From NCBI RefSeq assembly GCF_017916455.1, contig NZ_JAFMSY010000001.1:1-64000 (forward strand): DNA of 64,000 nt. The letters run 5' to 3'. Within the stretch, counting starts at the first letter, position 1; each line of letters begins with the position of its first letter. Shown one piece after another: positions 43,318 to 55,040 of this stretch. The position numbers and the translations under genes were made by a program. The stretch comes from Nocardioides xinjiangensis (GTDB lineage Bacteria; Actinomycetota; Actinomycetes; Propionibacteriales; Nocardioidaceae). The notes under the pieces are model-generated. The model ran no database searches and had not been told where the DNA came from. It saw only the letters and a program-made list of their open reading frames with translations.

Positions 43318-43542
43318 TCACGCCCCCTGGCCGAGGGGCTCGATCTCGCCGCGCTCGACGAGGTCCTCGAGGGCCAGCCCACATCCCGACTGCCACTGGC
43401 CGTCGTCGTCCTCGAAGGAGACGACCGCCTCGCCCGAGCACTGGCCTCCCCCTCCCTGGTCGGCGTGGTAGGAGCATCGTCCCTCCGCGGCCGGGCTGCC
43501 CGGCGCGTGCAGGGACGGGTCGAACGTCTGCGATGGCTTCAT
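43318..43542 (-). CDS. 74-aa Cys-containing hypothetical protein
   Basis: Small acidic protein with GRCSYHADQGGGGQCSGEAV and a third Cys (SGCGLALEDLVERGEIEPL), possibly metal binding. SD GGAGGTGA lies 6 nt before the ATG. Convergent with the zinc-finger gene across 10 nt. No family recognised. Confidence 0.65.
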   Translation of the reverse strand: MKPSQTFDPSLHAPGSPAAEGRCSYHADQGGGGQCSGEAVVSFEDDDGQWQSGCGLALEDLVERGEIEPLGQGA

Positions 43543-43675
43543 GCCGCTCACCTCCGCTCCCACAGTGGCACTCCCACCCCTTGTGGCGCCCCACCCCTGT
43601 GGTCCTTGTCTCACCCGGCGCGCGGGCGCCCCGCGCGGGGTTGCCTCGGGCGGAGATTCTTGGTCTGGTCGGGGG

Positions 43676-45430
43676 ATGGCCACCGGCATCGAACACCCGC
43701 GCGACCTGCCCACCCCTGACCGGAGCGAGGAGCCGCACCCGGCCCTGGAGGCCGCCATCGAGTCCAGGGTGCCCCGGGAGCGGGGCGTGGACAAGCTCGT
43801 CTTCGGCGTCACCGCGCTCGTCAGCCTGGCGTTCCTCACGTGGGGCTTCGTCAGCACCGGCAGCCTCGCCGACGCCTCGGCCGGCGGCCTGGCCTGGACG
43901 ATGGAGAACACCGGCTGGCTGTTCGTCCTCACCTCCAGCGCCTTCGTGGTCTTCGTGATCTGGCTGGCGCTCGGCAAGTTCGGCAACATCCCGCTCGGTC
44001 GCGACGACGAGGACCCGGAGTTCGGGACCATCTCGTGGGTCGCGATGATGTTCAGCGCCGGGATGGGCATCGGCCTGATGTTCTACGGCGTCAGCGAGCC
44101 GATCTCGCACTTCGTCACGCCGCCGCCCGGGACCGGCGAGGCGGGCAACCCGGAGGCCGCGCAGAACGCCATGGCGACCACGCTCTTCCACTGGACGCTG
44201 CACCCGTGGGCGATCTACGCCGTGGTGGGCCTCGCGGTGGCGTACGGCGTCTACCGCAAGGGCCGCCTGCAGCTGATCAGCTCCGCCTTCGAGCCGATCC
44301 TGGGCCGCCACGCCCGCGGTGCCGGCGGCAAGGCGATCGACATGTTCGCGATCTTCGCGACCCTGTTCGGCTCCGCCACCTCCCTCGGGCTCGGCGCGCT
44401 CCAGATCCAGTCGGGACTGCAGATCGTCGCCGGGCTCGGCGACACCGGCAACGCCGTCCTGGTGGGCATCATCGCCGTGCTCACGGCTGCCTTCGTGCTG
44501 TCGGCGGTCTCCGGCGTCGCCAAGGGCATCCAGTGGCTGTCCAACGTCAACATGGTGCTGGCCATCGCCCTGGCACTGTTCCTGTTCGTCGTCGGTCCGA
44601 CCGTCTTCATCCTCAACCTGCTGCCGACCTCGATCGGGAGCTACGTCGGCGACCTGCCCATGATGGCCGCGCGGACCGCGGCCGAGGGCCCGGAGACCAG
44701 CGACTGGCTCTCGACCTGGACGGTCTTCTACTGGGCGTGGTGGCTGTCCTGGACGCCGTTCGTCGGCATGTTCATCGCCCGCATCTCGCGCGGGCGCACG
44801 ATCCGCCAGTTCGTCACGGGCGTGCTGCTCGTCCCCAGCCTGGTGAGCGTGGTCTGGTTCTGCATCTTCGGCGGCACCGCGATCGACCTGCAGATGGACG
44901 GCACGGACATCGCCGGTGCCGGCGGCCTCGAGGCGCAGCTCTTCAGCACCCTGGAGGCGTACCCGCTCGCGACCGTGTCGAGCATCGCCGTCATGGTGCT
45001 GGTCGGCATCTTCTTCGTCAGCGGGGCCGACGCCGCGTCGATCGTCATGGGGTCGCTCTCCGAGCGCGGCACGATCCACCCGAGCCGCCCGACCGTCGTC
45101 TTCTGGGGCGTGGCCACCGGCGCCGTCGCCGCGGTGATGCTGCTCGTCGGCGGCCAGGACGCCCTCAGCGGCCTGCAGACCATCACGGTGATCGCCGCCC
45201 TCCCGTTCGTCCTGATCATGGTCGGCCTCGCCGTGGCGCTGGTGAAGGACCTCGCCCAGGACCCGATGGTGGTGCGGCGCAGGTACGCCATCGAGGCGGT
45301 GGAGGCGGCGGTCATCACGGGCGTGACCGAGCACGGCGACGACTTCGTGCTGTCCGTCGAGAAGGGTCAGTCGGACACCGGCGAGGCCGGAGAGGCCGGC
45401 GAGGACCGGGCCGGGCACCCGCACGCCTGA
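43676..45430 (+). CDS. BCCT-family betaine/choline/carnitine transporter
   Basis: 584 aa, twelve helices. FSAGMGIGLMFYGVSEPISH (Gly-rich TM3 segment) and WAWWLSWTPFVGMFIARISR are the family's substrate/aromatic-box signatures. Sodium-coupled uptake of a quaternary amine for osmoprotection or catabolism. C-terminal 50 residues are acidic and Gly/Ala-rich. The 133-nt gap upstream (43543-43675) has no clear promoter. Confidence 0.93.
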   Translation: MATGIEHPRDLPTPDRSEEPHPALEAAIESRVPRERGVDKLVFGVTALVSLAFLTWGFVSTGSLADASAGGLAWTMENTGWLFVLTSSAFVVFVIWLALGKFGNIPLGRDDEDPEFGTISWVAMMFSAGMGIGLMFYGVSEPISHFVTPPPGTGEAGNPEAAQNAMATTLFHWTLHPWAIYAVVGLAVAYGVYRKGRLQLISSAFEPILGRHARGAGGKAIDMFAIFATLFGSATSLGLGALQIQSGLQIVAGLGDTGNAVLVGIIAVLTAAFVLSAVSGVAKGIQWLSNVNMVLAIALALFLFVVGPTVFILNLLPTSIGSYVGDLPMMAARTAAEGPETSDWLSTWTVFYWAWWLSWTPFVGMFIARISRGRTIRQFVTGVLLVPSLVSVVWFCIFGGTAIDLQMDGTDIAGAGGLEAQLFSTLEAYPLATVSSIAVMVLVGIFFVSGADAASIVMGSLSERGTIHPSRPTVVFWGVATGAVAAVMLLVGGQDALSGLQTITVIAALPFVLIMVGLAVALVKDLAQDPMVVRRRYAIEAVEAAVITGVTEHGDDFVLSVEKGQSDTGEAGEAGEDRAGHPHA

Positions 45431-45448
45431 CGGCCTAGTGTCGGCGTC

Positions 45449-46030
45449 ATGACCGACTCCCTTCGCATCGGCTTCGTCACCGGCGCCACGCCGGACAAGT
45501 GGGCGCGCCACTGGCGCGACCGCCGCCCCGAGCCCCTGGAGCTGGTGCCGGTGAGCGAGGAGGAGCAGCTCGCCGGCGTGCACGACGGCACCCTCGACAT
45601 GGCGCTGGTCCGCCTGCCCGTGGACCGCGACGGCCTGCACTGCGTGCGCCTCTACGACGAGCTGCAGGTCGCGGTGGCCTCGCGCGAGCACGTGCTGGCC
45701 GCCGCCGACGAGGAGGTGACCACGGCCGACCTCGTCGACGAGCAGCTCGTGCGCCCGCACGCGAGCGGCTGGACGCCGACCGCCGAGCAGCTCGAGTGGC
45801 CGCCGATGAGCGAGCAGGAGGCGGTCGAGACGGTCGCGGCCGGCACGGGCATCGTGGTGCTGCCGATGTCGGTGGCCAGGCTGCACCAGCGCAAAGACGT
45901 CGTGAGCCGCGTCGTGGCCGACCTCGAGCCCACGACGATCGCCCTCGTGTGGCGCGTCGAGCGCGACGACGCCGTCACGCAGGCGTTCGTCGGGGTGACG
46001 AAGGGGCGCACCGCGAACAGCTCGCGCTGA
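45449..46030 (+). CDS. LysR-type substrate-binding domain protein lacking HTH
   Basis: 193 aa corresponding only to the periplasmic-binding-like effector domain of LysR regulators (LRIGFVTGATPDKWARHW, DGTLDMALVRLPVDRDGLHC, ETVAAGTGIVVLPMSVARLH). No N-terminal winged helix is encoded in this frame or just upstream. -10 TAGTGT (45436-45441) lies 7 nt before the ATG, so it is an independent gene. May act as a ligand-binding partner or be a regulatory relic. Confidence 0.78.
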   Translation: MTDSLRIGFVTGATPDKWARHWRDRRPEPLELVPVSEEEQLAGVHDGTLDMALVRLPVDRDGLHCVRLYDELQVAVASREHVLAAADEEVTTADLVDEQLVRPHASGWTPTAEQLEWPPMSEQEAVETVAAGTGIVVLPMSVARLHQRKDVVSRVVADLEPTTIALVWRVERDDAVTQAFVGVTKGRTANSSR

Positions 46031-46120
46031 GCCGCCACGCGCGACGCGGGTGCACAGGCCGCCTGCTGGGTACGGGTCGGACGAGCGGGCGTCGGTCGCC
46101 CGCCGCGAGGAGGAGACGAC

Positions 46121-47185
46121 ATGCGCATCGTGATCACCGGCGCCAGCGGGAACGTCGGGTCCGCCCTGCTCCGCAGGCTGGCGGACGGCGGCAGCCACGA
46201 GCTGGTCGGACTGGTCAGGCGTCCCCCCGGGAACGGCGACCCCTTCCCGGACACCGAGTGGATCCCGGTCGACCTCACCGACGACGACCCCTCCACGCTC
46301 CGCCTCGCGTGCGAGGGTGCGGACGCCGTCGTGCACCTCGCCTGGGGCTTCCAGCCGACCCACCGGGAGGACTACCTCGAGGAGCTCGGCGTCGGCGGCA
46401 CCAGGCGCGTCATCGAGGCCGTCATCGCGGCCGGGGTGCCGCACCTGGTGCACATGTCCTCGGTCGGCGCGTACTCACCGAAGCGCGACGACGCCCGGGT
46501 CGACGAGGACTGGCCGACCGGCGGCGTGCGCAGCTCGATGTACAGCCGGCACAAGTCCGCCGCCGAGCGGCTCCTCGACGCGCTGGAGCGCGACCGTCCC
46601 GAGCTCGTGGTGAGCCGGATGCGTCCGGGCATCGTGGGGCAGGGACGAGCCGGCAGCGCCCTGCTGCGCTACGGCCTGCCGGCGCTCGTGCCGTCCGGCG
46701 TGATCGACCACCTGCCGGTGCTGCCGCTCGACCGCGGCCTCGCCGTCCCGATGGTCCACGCCGACGACGTCGCGGACGCCATCGCCCGCACCCTGGAGGC
46801 CCGGGCGCCCGGCGCCTTCAACCTCGCCGCGGAGCCCGTCATCACCGCCCAGCACATCGCGGACGCCCTGCAGGCGCGCCTCGTCCACGTCCCGTCGGCC
46901 GCGGTCCGCGCCGCGGTGTCCGCCAGCTGGCACGCCCGGCTCCAGCCGCTGGACCCCGGCTGGATCGACATGGCCTACGCGCTGCCGCTGCTCGACACGA
47001 CCAGGGCGCTCACCGAGCTCGGGTGGTCGCCCACGAAGGACGCCACGGAGGTCCTGGCCGAGACCCTCGCCGGCATGCGGGACGCCGCCGCGGGCCGCAC
47101 GCCGGTGCTCCGACCCCGCACGGTCGCCAGCGGCCTGCTCCGCGCCCTGCGGCGCGGACCGGTGAGCAGCCGTCGCGAGCCCTGA
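46121..47185 (+). CDS. NAD-dependent epimerase/dehydratase (extended SDR)
   Basis: 354 aa. Rossmann start MRIVITGASGNVGSALLRRL, VVHLAWGFQPTHREDY, SSVGAYSP and catalytic Tyr/Lys in YSRHKSAAERLL. Substrate probably a nucleotide sugar or related metabolite, not identifiable. SD GAGGAGGAG upstream. C-terminal 20 residues basic. Confidence 0.85.
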   Translation: MRIVITGASGNVGSALLRRLADGGSHELVGLVRRPPGNGDPFPDTEWIPVDLTDDDPSTLRLACEGADAVVHLAWGFQPTHREDYLEELGVGGTRRVIEAVIAAGVPHLVHMSSVGAYSPKRDDARVDEDWPTGGVRSSMYSRHKSAAERLLDALERDRPELVVSRMRPGIVGQGRAGSALLRYGLPALVPSGVIDHLPVLPLDRGLAVPMVHADDVADAIARTLEARAPGAFNLAAEPVITAQHIADALQARLVHVPSAAVRAAVSASWHARLQPLDPGWIDMAYALPLLDTTRALTELGWSPTKDATEVLAETLAGMRDAAAGRTPVLRPRTVASGLLRALRRGPVSSRREP

Positions 47186-47230
47186 GGCCGGCCCGCCCAT
47201 CGGCCGGCCGCCCCGGCGCGCGGCAGCGGG

Positions 47231-47599
47231 TCACGTGGGGCGCCGGCTCACCACGATCTCGGCACCCACACGGACGGCGCGCCCGACGCGCAGCCGCAGC
47301 ACCTTGGCGTAGCCCCGCACGAACTGGGTGTACCCGGGGGTGGGGCCGTGGTAGCCGAGGAAGCCCTTGGGGCCGCTCACCATGTCGCCGGTCGTGACGT
47401 CGTAGCGCGACTGGTGCCAGGGGCAGACGAGGCAGCCGTCCGCGTCGATGGTGCCCTCCGACAGGTCGGCGAGCTGGTGGCGGCAGCGGCGCGAGACCGC
47501 GAACAGCTCGCCGTCCCGGTTGCCGACCGCCCAGGTGCCGGCGCGGGTCACGCTGCCCGGGGGCAGCTGGTCGGCAGGGACGCTCGAAGACTTGGTCAT
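47231..47599 (-). CDS. Rieske [2Fe-2S] ferredoxin
   Basis: 122-aa single-domain Rieske protein. Cluster ligands C39-x-H41 and C59-x2-H62 (RRCRHQLADLSEG, CLVCPWHQSRYD). Likely electron carrier for an oxygenase or oxidoreductase, none of which is adjacent. ATG 47599 preceded by CAGGCT 6 nt upstream, a weaker leaderless-type arrangement. Confidence 0.9.
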   Translation of the reverse strand: MTKSSSVPADQLPPGSVTRAGTWAVGNRDGELFAVSRRCRHQLADLSEGTIDADGCLVCPWHQSRYDVTTGDMVSGPKGFLGYHGPTPGYTQFVRGYAKVLRLRVGRAVRVGAEIVVSRRPT

Positions 47600-47669
47600 G
47601 GCACCAGCCTGCGGCGCGCTCGTCGCCGGGCCAACGCCCCGGGGGGTGAGCCCAGCGGCCGCCTCCGGC

Positions 47670-48236
47670 CTACCGACCGGCCAGCGGGGGCGCGCCGTCG
47701 CGCAGCCAGGTGCCGAGCGCCCGCGCTGACGCATCGACGAGGGTCGGCCAGTCCAGGGCGGACTCGTCGGCGGTGTCCGACACGTGCTTGACGAGGCGGA
47801 CCGGGACGCCGGCCTCCCGGGCGGCCCACGCGACGGCGTAGCCCTCCATGTCCACGAGGTGGGCGCGCGCGGCGAGGGCGTCACGGACGGCCGGGTCGCT
47901 GACGAAGACGTCGCCGGTGGCCAGCACGACGTCGGACTCCCCCACCTCGAGGCGCTCCTGCGGGTCGTAGCCGAGCGCACGGACGACGTCAGCGCTGAGG
48001 TCGTGGTTGAGCACCACCCCGGGCTCGAACAGCCCGGCCAGTCCCGGACGCAGGGCACCGGCCGTGCCGACGTTGAGCACGGTGAGGCCGGCGAGGTCGT
48101 CGTACGACGCCAGGGCGCGGGCGGTCGCGGCCGCGGCGCGGGTCTTGCCGAGGCCCGTCACGAGCAGCGGCAGCCCGGGCGGCACGTGGGCGGCCTCGGC
48201 AGCCGTGGCGGAGACCACGAGCAGGCGCTCAGCCAC
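47670..48236 (-). CDS. Purine nucleosidase (MTA/SAH nucleosidase or futalosine hydrolase-like)
   Basis: 188 aa of the PNP/MTAN fold: LLVVSATAAEAAHV, VTGLGKTRAAAATARAL, NVGTAGALRPG, VDMEGYAVAWAAREAG with the ribose-binding Glu, and VRLVKHVSDTADESA with the catalytic Asp. Substrate could be MTA, SAH, futalosine or adenosine. The GTG start overlaps the sulfotransferase 3' end by 8 nt. Confidence 0.75.
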   Translation of the reverse strand: MAERLLVVSATAAEAAHVPPGLPLLVTGLGKTRAAAATARALASYDDLAGLTVLNVGTAGALRPGLAGLFEPGVVLNHDLSADVVRALGYDPQERLEVGESDVVLATGDVFVSDPAVRDALAARAHLVDMEGYAVAWAAREAGVPVRLVKHVSDTADESALDWPTLVDASARALGTWLRDGAPPLAGR

Positions 48237-48903
48237 GGTGCCTGCCCCGGCGCGAGTGCGGCGTGGCGAGGACCGACTCCACCGCGGTGAGGTCGAGCTC
48301 CTCGCCGAGCCAGTCGAACAGCCCGCGGAGCACCGTCGGGTCGGCGACGTAGTCGTCGTAGTGCACCCGGAAGACCGACTCGCCCAGGCCCTCGGCGGCG
48401 CTGAGCATCCGCTCCTCGATCCGCCGGACGCGACCGAGCGGGTCGTCCTTGTGCGTCCAGTAGTTGCTCGCGGCGACGTCCTCGAGCCGCCGGGTGTTGA
48501 GCACGAAGCGCGCACCCGGAAAGACCTGTCGCAGGAACTCGAGGTAGTCCGGCAGGTCCTCGTCGTACCAGCGGATCTCCTTGTAGCCGGTGACCCGGGT
48601 GCCGGGCTCGGGACGCAGCAGCGTTGCCTCGGCCAGCGCGCGGATGTGGGCGAGGGAGACGTCCTCGGGGAAGGCCTCGATGCCGAACCACGGGTGGGTC
48701 GGCTGGCTCGCCCGGGCCGCGTCGACGCGCGCCCTCTCGACCAGCCCGCTGCGGTGGAACTCGTAGAGGTGGCGCATCGCGTGCCGGTTCTCCCCCCGCA
48801 GCAGCCAGCCGGGAATGGAATTCAAGATGCCCATCAGCAGCGTGGAGCCCGACCGGCCGTAGGTCATCACGAAGACGTAGTCGCGCGGCGCCGTCTCAGC
48901 CAC
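48229..48903 (-). CDS. PAPS-dependent sulfotransferase family protein
   Basis: 224 aa. 5'-phosphosulfate loop YGRSGSTLLMGILNSIPG near residue 15 and 3'-phosphate region RFVLNTRRLEDVAASNYW. Acceptor unknown. GTG start follows the guaB1 stop by 3 nt; the short length is typical for actinobacterial members. Confidence 0.82.
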   Translation of the reverse strand: MAETAPRDYVFVMTYGRSGSTLLMGILNSIPGWLLRGENRHAMRHLYEFHRSGLVERARVDAARASQPTHPWFGIEAFPEDVSLAHIRALAEATLLRPEPGTRVTGYKEIRWYDEDLPDYLEFLRQVFPGARFVLNTRRLEDVAASNYWTHKDDPLGRVRRIEERMLSAAEGLGESVFRVHYDDYVADPTVLRGLFDWLGEELDLTAVESVLATPHSRRGRHRG

Positions 48904-48906
48904 GGG

Positions 48907-51849
<2,943 letters not shown>

Positions 51850-51909
51850 TCAGGTGGGACGGGTAGTGCGACAGGTCCCCGCGGTCGCGGAGGGGAGCAC
51901 GCTGCTGCC

Positions 51910-52203
51910 ATGACCACCAAGCCCGACTCCACCGCCAAGAACACCACCGCCTTCGCCGCCCAGGCCGCGATCTCCTTCGGCGCCTCGCTCTTCGCGATGC
52001 TCGTCGCCGTCTACTTCATGGAGGCCGATCCGTGGGTCAAGGGGTTCCTCGCCCTCGGCACCCTCTACCTGACCACCTCGGCGTTCACGCTCGCGAAGGT
52101 CGTGCGCGACATGCAGGAGGACCAGCGCGTCTTCCACCGCATCGACCAGGCGCGCGTCGACAAGCTGCTCGCCGAGCACGACCCCTTCAAGGCCGTCTCC
52201 TGA
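51910..52203 (+). CDS. YiaA/YiaB-domain two-helix membrane protein
   Basis: 97 aa with two membrane helices (AISFGASLFAMLVAVYFME and GFLALGTLYLTTSAFTLAKV) and a cytosolic charged tail (VRDMQEDQRVFHRIDQARVD). Matches the YiaAB two-helix family. Function unknown. SD GGAGGGGAG 11 nt before the ATG. Confidence 0.82.
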   Translation: MTTKPDSTAKNTTAFAAQAAISFGASLFAMLVAVYFMEADPWVKGFLALGTLYLTTSAFTLAKVVRDMQEDQRVFHRIDQARVDKLLAEHDPFKAVS

Positions 52204-52227
52204 CCCGCGTCCGTCCACTGCCGGCAC

Positions 52228-52258
52228 GAAGCCCCTCCCGGAGCCCGGGAGGGGCTTC
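52228..52258. terminator. Bidirectional hairpin terminator
   Basis: Perfect 14-bp stem GAAGCCCCTCCCGG/CCGGGAGGGGCTTC with an AGC loop, between convergent YiaA-like and acyl-CoA dehydrogenase genes. No T-run. Confidence 0.75.
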
Positions 52259-52311
52259 CTCCACGCGTGGCCTCGTGGGTCGCCTCGTGGGTGGCCGCGT
52301 CGCGGCGCGGC

Positions 52312-53526
52312 TCAGCGCAGCTCGGCGCTGGTGAGCCCGAGGACCCTGCGGGCCACGATCAGCTGCTGGATCTGCTGGGTGCCCTCGAAGATGTCGAGGA
52401 TCTTGGAGTCGCGGGCCCACTTCTCGAGCAGCTCGGCCTCGCTGTAGCCCAGGGTGCCGCACAGCTGCACGCACGACAGCGTCACGTCGGAGCCGACCCG
52501 CCCGGCCTTGGCCTTGGCCATCGATGCCTCCAGCGAGTTGGGCTTCCGGTTGTCCGCCATCCAGGCCGCCTGCATCATCAGCAGCCTCGCCCCCTCCCAG
52601 TCGGCCTCGAGCCGGAGGAAGGTCGCGGCGGCGGCCGACTGCGACTGGGCGGGCCGGTCGTGGTCGATGACCACGCCGGCCTGCTCGAGCAGGTCGCGGG
52701 TGAGGTCCAGGGCGGCCCGGGCGCAGCCGACGGCCATCGCCGCCACCAGCGGCCGGGTGTTGTCGAAGGTCGCCATCGCGCCGGCGAACCCGGAGCTGGT
52801 GTCGATCTCCGGCGAGCCGAGGAGGTCCTCGGCCGGCACCCGGCAGTCGGTGAAGGTGATCGCCGCGGTGTCGGAGGCGCGGATGCCCAGCTTGTGCTCG
52901 AGCCGCTCGACCTTGAGGCCCGGGTTGTCCTTGCGGACGAGGAACGACTTGATCGCCGCGCGGCCCAGGTCCTTGTCCAGGGTGGCCCACACCACGACGC
53001 TGTCGGCGCGGTCGCCGGAGGTGACGTAGATCTTCTCGCCGTTGATGACGTACTCGTCGCCGTCCCTGACCGCGGTGGTCGTGATGCTCGCCGAGTCCGA
53101 CCCGGTCCCGGGCTCGGTGATCGCCATCGCCGCCCAGGTGCCGCGGTAGCGCTCGAGCTGCTCCTCGTTCGCCACCGAGGCGATCGCGGAGTTGCCCAGC
53201 CCCTGCCGGGGCATCGACAGGAGCAGCGCGGTGTCGCCCCAGCACATCTCCGCGATCGAGAGCACGGACGCGAGGTTCGCGCCGTTGCGGACCGTGCCCT
53301 CCCCGGCCGGCGCCGACTCCCTGCGGACGCCGCCGGCTCCGGCGCCGCCGGTCGCACCGGTCTCGGACACGCCGTCGATGAGCGCGGCGAGCATGTCGAG
53401 CTCCTTGGGGTACGCGTGCTCGGCGCGGTCGTACTTGCGCGAGATGGGGCGCAGCATGTTCATCGCCAGCTGGTGGGCCTGGTCGACCAGGCCCGCGTGC
53501 TTGCGGGGGACCTCGAGGTTGATCAT
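52312..53526 (-). CDS. Acyl-CoA dehydrogenase
   Basis: 404-aa flavoprotein. MAITEPGTGSDSASITTTA FAD-binding stretch and EKIYVTSGDRADSVVVWAT are conserved, and the end KILDIFEGTQQIQQLIVARR carries the catalytic-Glu-type segment. An unusual Ala/Gly insert, SETGATGGAGAGGVRRES, sits near residues 54-71. 52 nt downstream of the second dehydrogenase; the two may act on the same acyl-CoA chain. Confidence 0.9.
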   Translation of the reverse strand: MINLEVPRKHAGLVDQAHQLAMNMLRPISRKYDRAEHAYPKELDMLAALIDGVSETGATGGAGAGGVRRESAPAGEGTVRNGANLASVLSIAEMCWGDTALLLSMPRQGLGNSAIASVANEEQLERYRGTWAAMAITEPGTGSDSASITTTAVRDGDEYVINGEKIYVTSGDRADSVVVWATLDKDLGRAAIKSFLVRKDNPGLKVERLEHKLGIRASDTAAITFTDCRVPAEDLLGSPEIDTSSGFAGAMATFDNTRPLVAAMAVGCARAALDLTRDLLEQAGVVIDHDRPAQSQSAAAATFLRLEADWEGARLLMMQAAWMADNRKPNSLEASMAKAKAGRVGSDVTLSCVQLCGTLGYSEAELLEKWARDSKILDIFEGTQQIQQLIVARRVLGLTSAELR

Positions 53527-53578
53527 CGCCGGGGCCCCCGTTCGGAGCGGAGCGAAGCGAGCATTCGAATGGGGTTGT

Positions 53579-54952
53579 TCATACCATCACCACGCCTTCC
53601 ATCACGCCGACGGCCCGCAGGTCGCGGTACCACCGCTCGACCGGGTGCTCCTTGACGAACCCGTGGCCACCGAGCAGCTGCACGCCGTCGAGGCCGATCC
53701 GCATGCCCTTCTCCGTGCACAGCTGGCGGGCCAGGCCGACCTCGCGGGCGAAGTCCTCGCCGCGGGTGGCGCGGGAGGCGGCCTTCCACGTCAGCAGCCG
53801 CATCGCCTGGAGCTCGATGGCGATGTCGGCCACCATGAAGGCGACCGACTGCCGGTGGCTGATCGGCTCGCCGAAGGCCTCGCGCTCGTTGACGTAGTCC
53901 TTCACGTGGTCGAGGACCGCCTGGCCGGTGCCGACCGCGAGCGCGCACCACGCCAGGCGCGAGAGGCGGACGCACTCGGCGTACGCTTCGCCGGCGGTGT
54001 CGCCGAGCAGCGCGTCGGCACCCAGGCGCACGCCGGTGAGGTGCAGGCGCGAGAGCCCGGCGGCGCGCACGCCCATCGAGGGGTCGGCCTCGACCTCGAG
54101 CCCCTCCGTGCCGGACTCGACGAGGAAGAGCGCGGGAGTGCCGTCGAGCATCGCGGCGACCACGAACAGCTCGGCCTCCGCGCCCCGGACGACCGCCGAC
54201 TTCAGGCCGTCGAGGACGTAGCCGTCGCCGTCGCGCAGGGCGGTCGTGGACAGCGTGAACGGGTCGAACAGCACGGTCGGCTCGGCGATCGTCAAGGCGG
54301 CGACGGGGACGCCCGATCCGTCGCCGTCCCCGGTGAACGCGGGGAGGTAGGTCTGCTGCTGGGCCTCGGTGCCCCAGAGCCCGATCGCCGTGGCGACCGC
54401 ACCGGGCGCGAGCGTCGCGACGGCGAGGCCCATGTCGCCGTGCGCCAGCGCCTCGGCCACCAGCGTCCCCGCCATCGCCGAGCGCTCCTCCATGATCCCG
54501 CCGAGGGAGTCGGGGACGCCGAGCCCGGGGAGGCCGACGTCCTGCGCGGCGGCGAGCACCTCGGGTGGCGGCGCGCACGCCTCGTCGGCCGCCGACGCGG
54601 CGGGCCGCAGCACCTCCTCGGCGAGCTCGCGCGCGACGTCGAGGAGCATCGCCTCGTCCTCGGTCGGCGTGAGGTCGAAGACACCGCTGGACGCGGCGCT
54701 CGCGGGCCGGGTGCCGGCGGTGCGCCGGCCGGCCCGGGCGAACGTGCGGCCTGCGGCCGTCGCCACCCGGAAGCCGTTGCGCGTGGTGGAGTAGACGACG
54801 TGCTCGGCCTGGCGCCGCAGCCCGACGCGGTCGATGAGGTCGCTCTGCGCCAGCCGGTTCACCGCGGCGACGGCGAGGCCAATGGGGTCGCGCGTCTCCC
54901 GGGTCGACAACCCGTGCCGCCCGCCCGGTCGGAGGCTGCTCATGATGGACAT
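53579..54952 (-). CDS. Acyl-CoA dehydrogenase, N-terminally extended
   Basis: 457 aa. Residues 1-80 form an extension (GLAVAAVNRLAQSDLIDRVG) absent from standard ACADs. The ACAD domains follow (VGLPGLGVPDSLGGIMEERS, RQSVAFMVADIAIELQAMRL, QLLGGHGFVKEHPVERWYRD). Catalytic base position is less obvious than in canonical enzymes. -10 TACAGT (54964-54959) lies 6 nt before ATG 54952, overlapped by a palindrome. Confidence 0.88.
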   Translation of the reverse strand: MSIMSSLRPGGRHGLSTRETRDPIGLAVAAVNRLAQSDLIDRVGLRRQAEHVVYSTTRNGFRVATAAGRTFARAGRRTAGTRPASAASSGVFDLTPTEDEAMLLDVARELAEEVLRPAASAADEACAPPPEVLAAAQDVGLPGLGVPDSLGGIMEERSAMAGTLVAEALAHGDMGLAVATLAPGAVATAIGLWGTEAQQQTYLPAFTGDGDGSGVPVAALTIAEPTVLFDPFTLSTTALRDGDGYVLDGLKSAVVRGAEAELFVVAAMLDGTPALFLVESGTEGLEVEADPSMGVRAAGLSRLHLTGVRLGADALLGDTAGEAYAECVRLSRLAWCALAVGTGQAVLDHVKDYVNEREAFGEPISHRQSVAFMVADIAIELQAMRLLTWKAASRATRGEDFAREVGLARQLCTEKGMRIGLDGVQLLGGHGFVKEHPVERWYRDLRAVGVMEGVVMV

Positions 54953-54958
54953 GGCAAA

Positions 54959-54977
54959 ACTGTAACTAGGAGTTACA
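54959..54977 (-). promoter_or_regulatory. Acyl-CoA dehydrogenase promoter with palindromic operator
   Basis: Perfect inverted repeat TGTAACT-N3-AGTTACA (54961-54977) overlaps the -10 TACAGT (54964-54959). A bound dimeric repressor (TetR-like by symmetry) would block this promoter. It also sits in the 88-bp gap shared with def. Confidence 0.6.
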
Positions 54978-55040
54978 CGTCGCGCCAGTCGCTCACCCGT
55001 GGTGAGTGCCGCGCTCCGCCCCCTCGTTAGGATCCACGGC

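Noticed and set aside
43259..46453. 1064-codon minus-strand frame over the BCCT and LysR-like genes
   Set aside because: No family resemblance and antisense to a clear transporter.
52312..54952. The two acyl-CoA dehydrogenases as a recent tandem duplication
   Set aside because: N-termini, inserts and core motifs differ widely by eye; they look like ancient paralogues.
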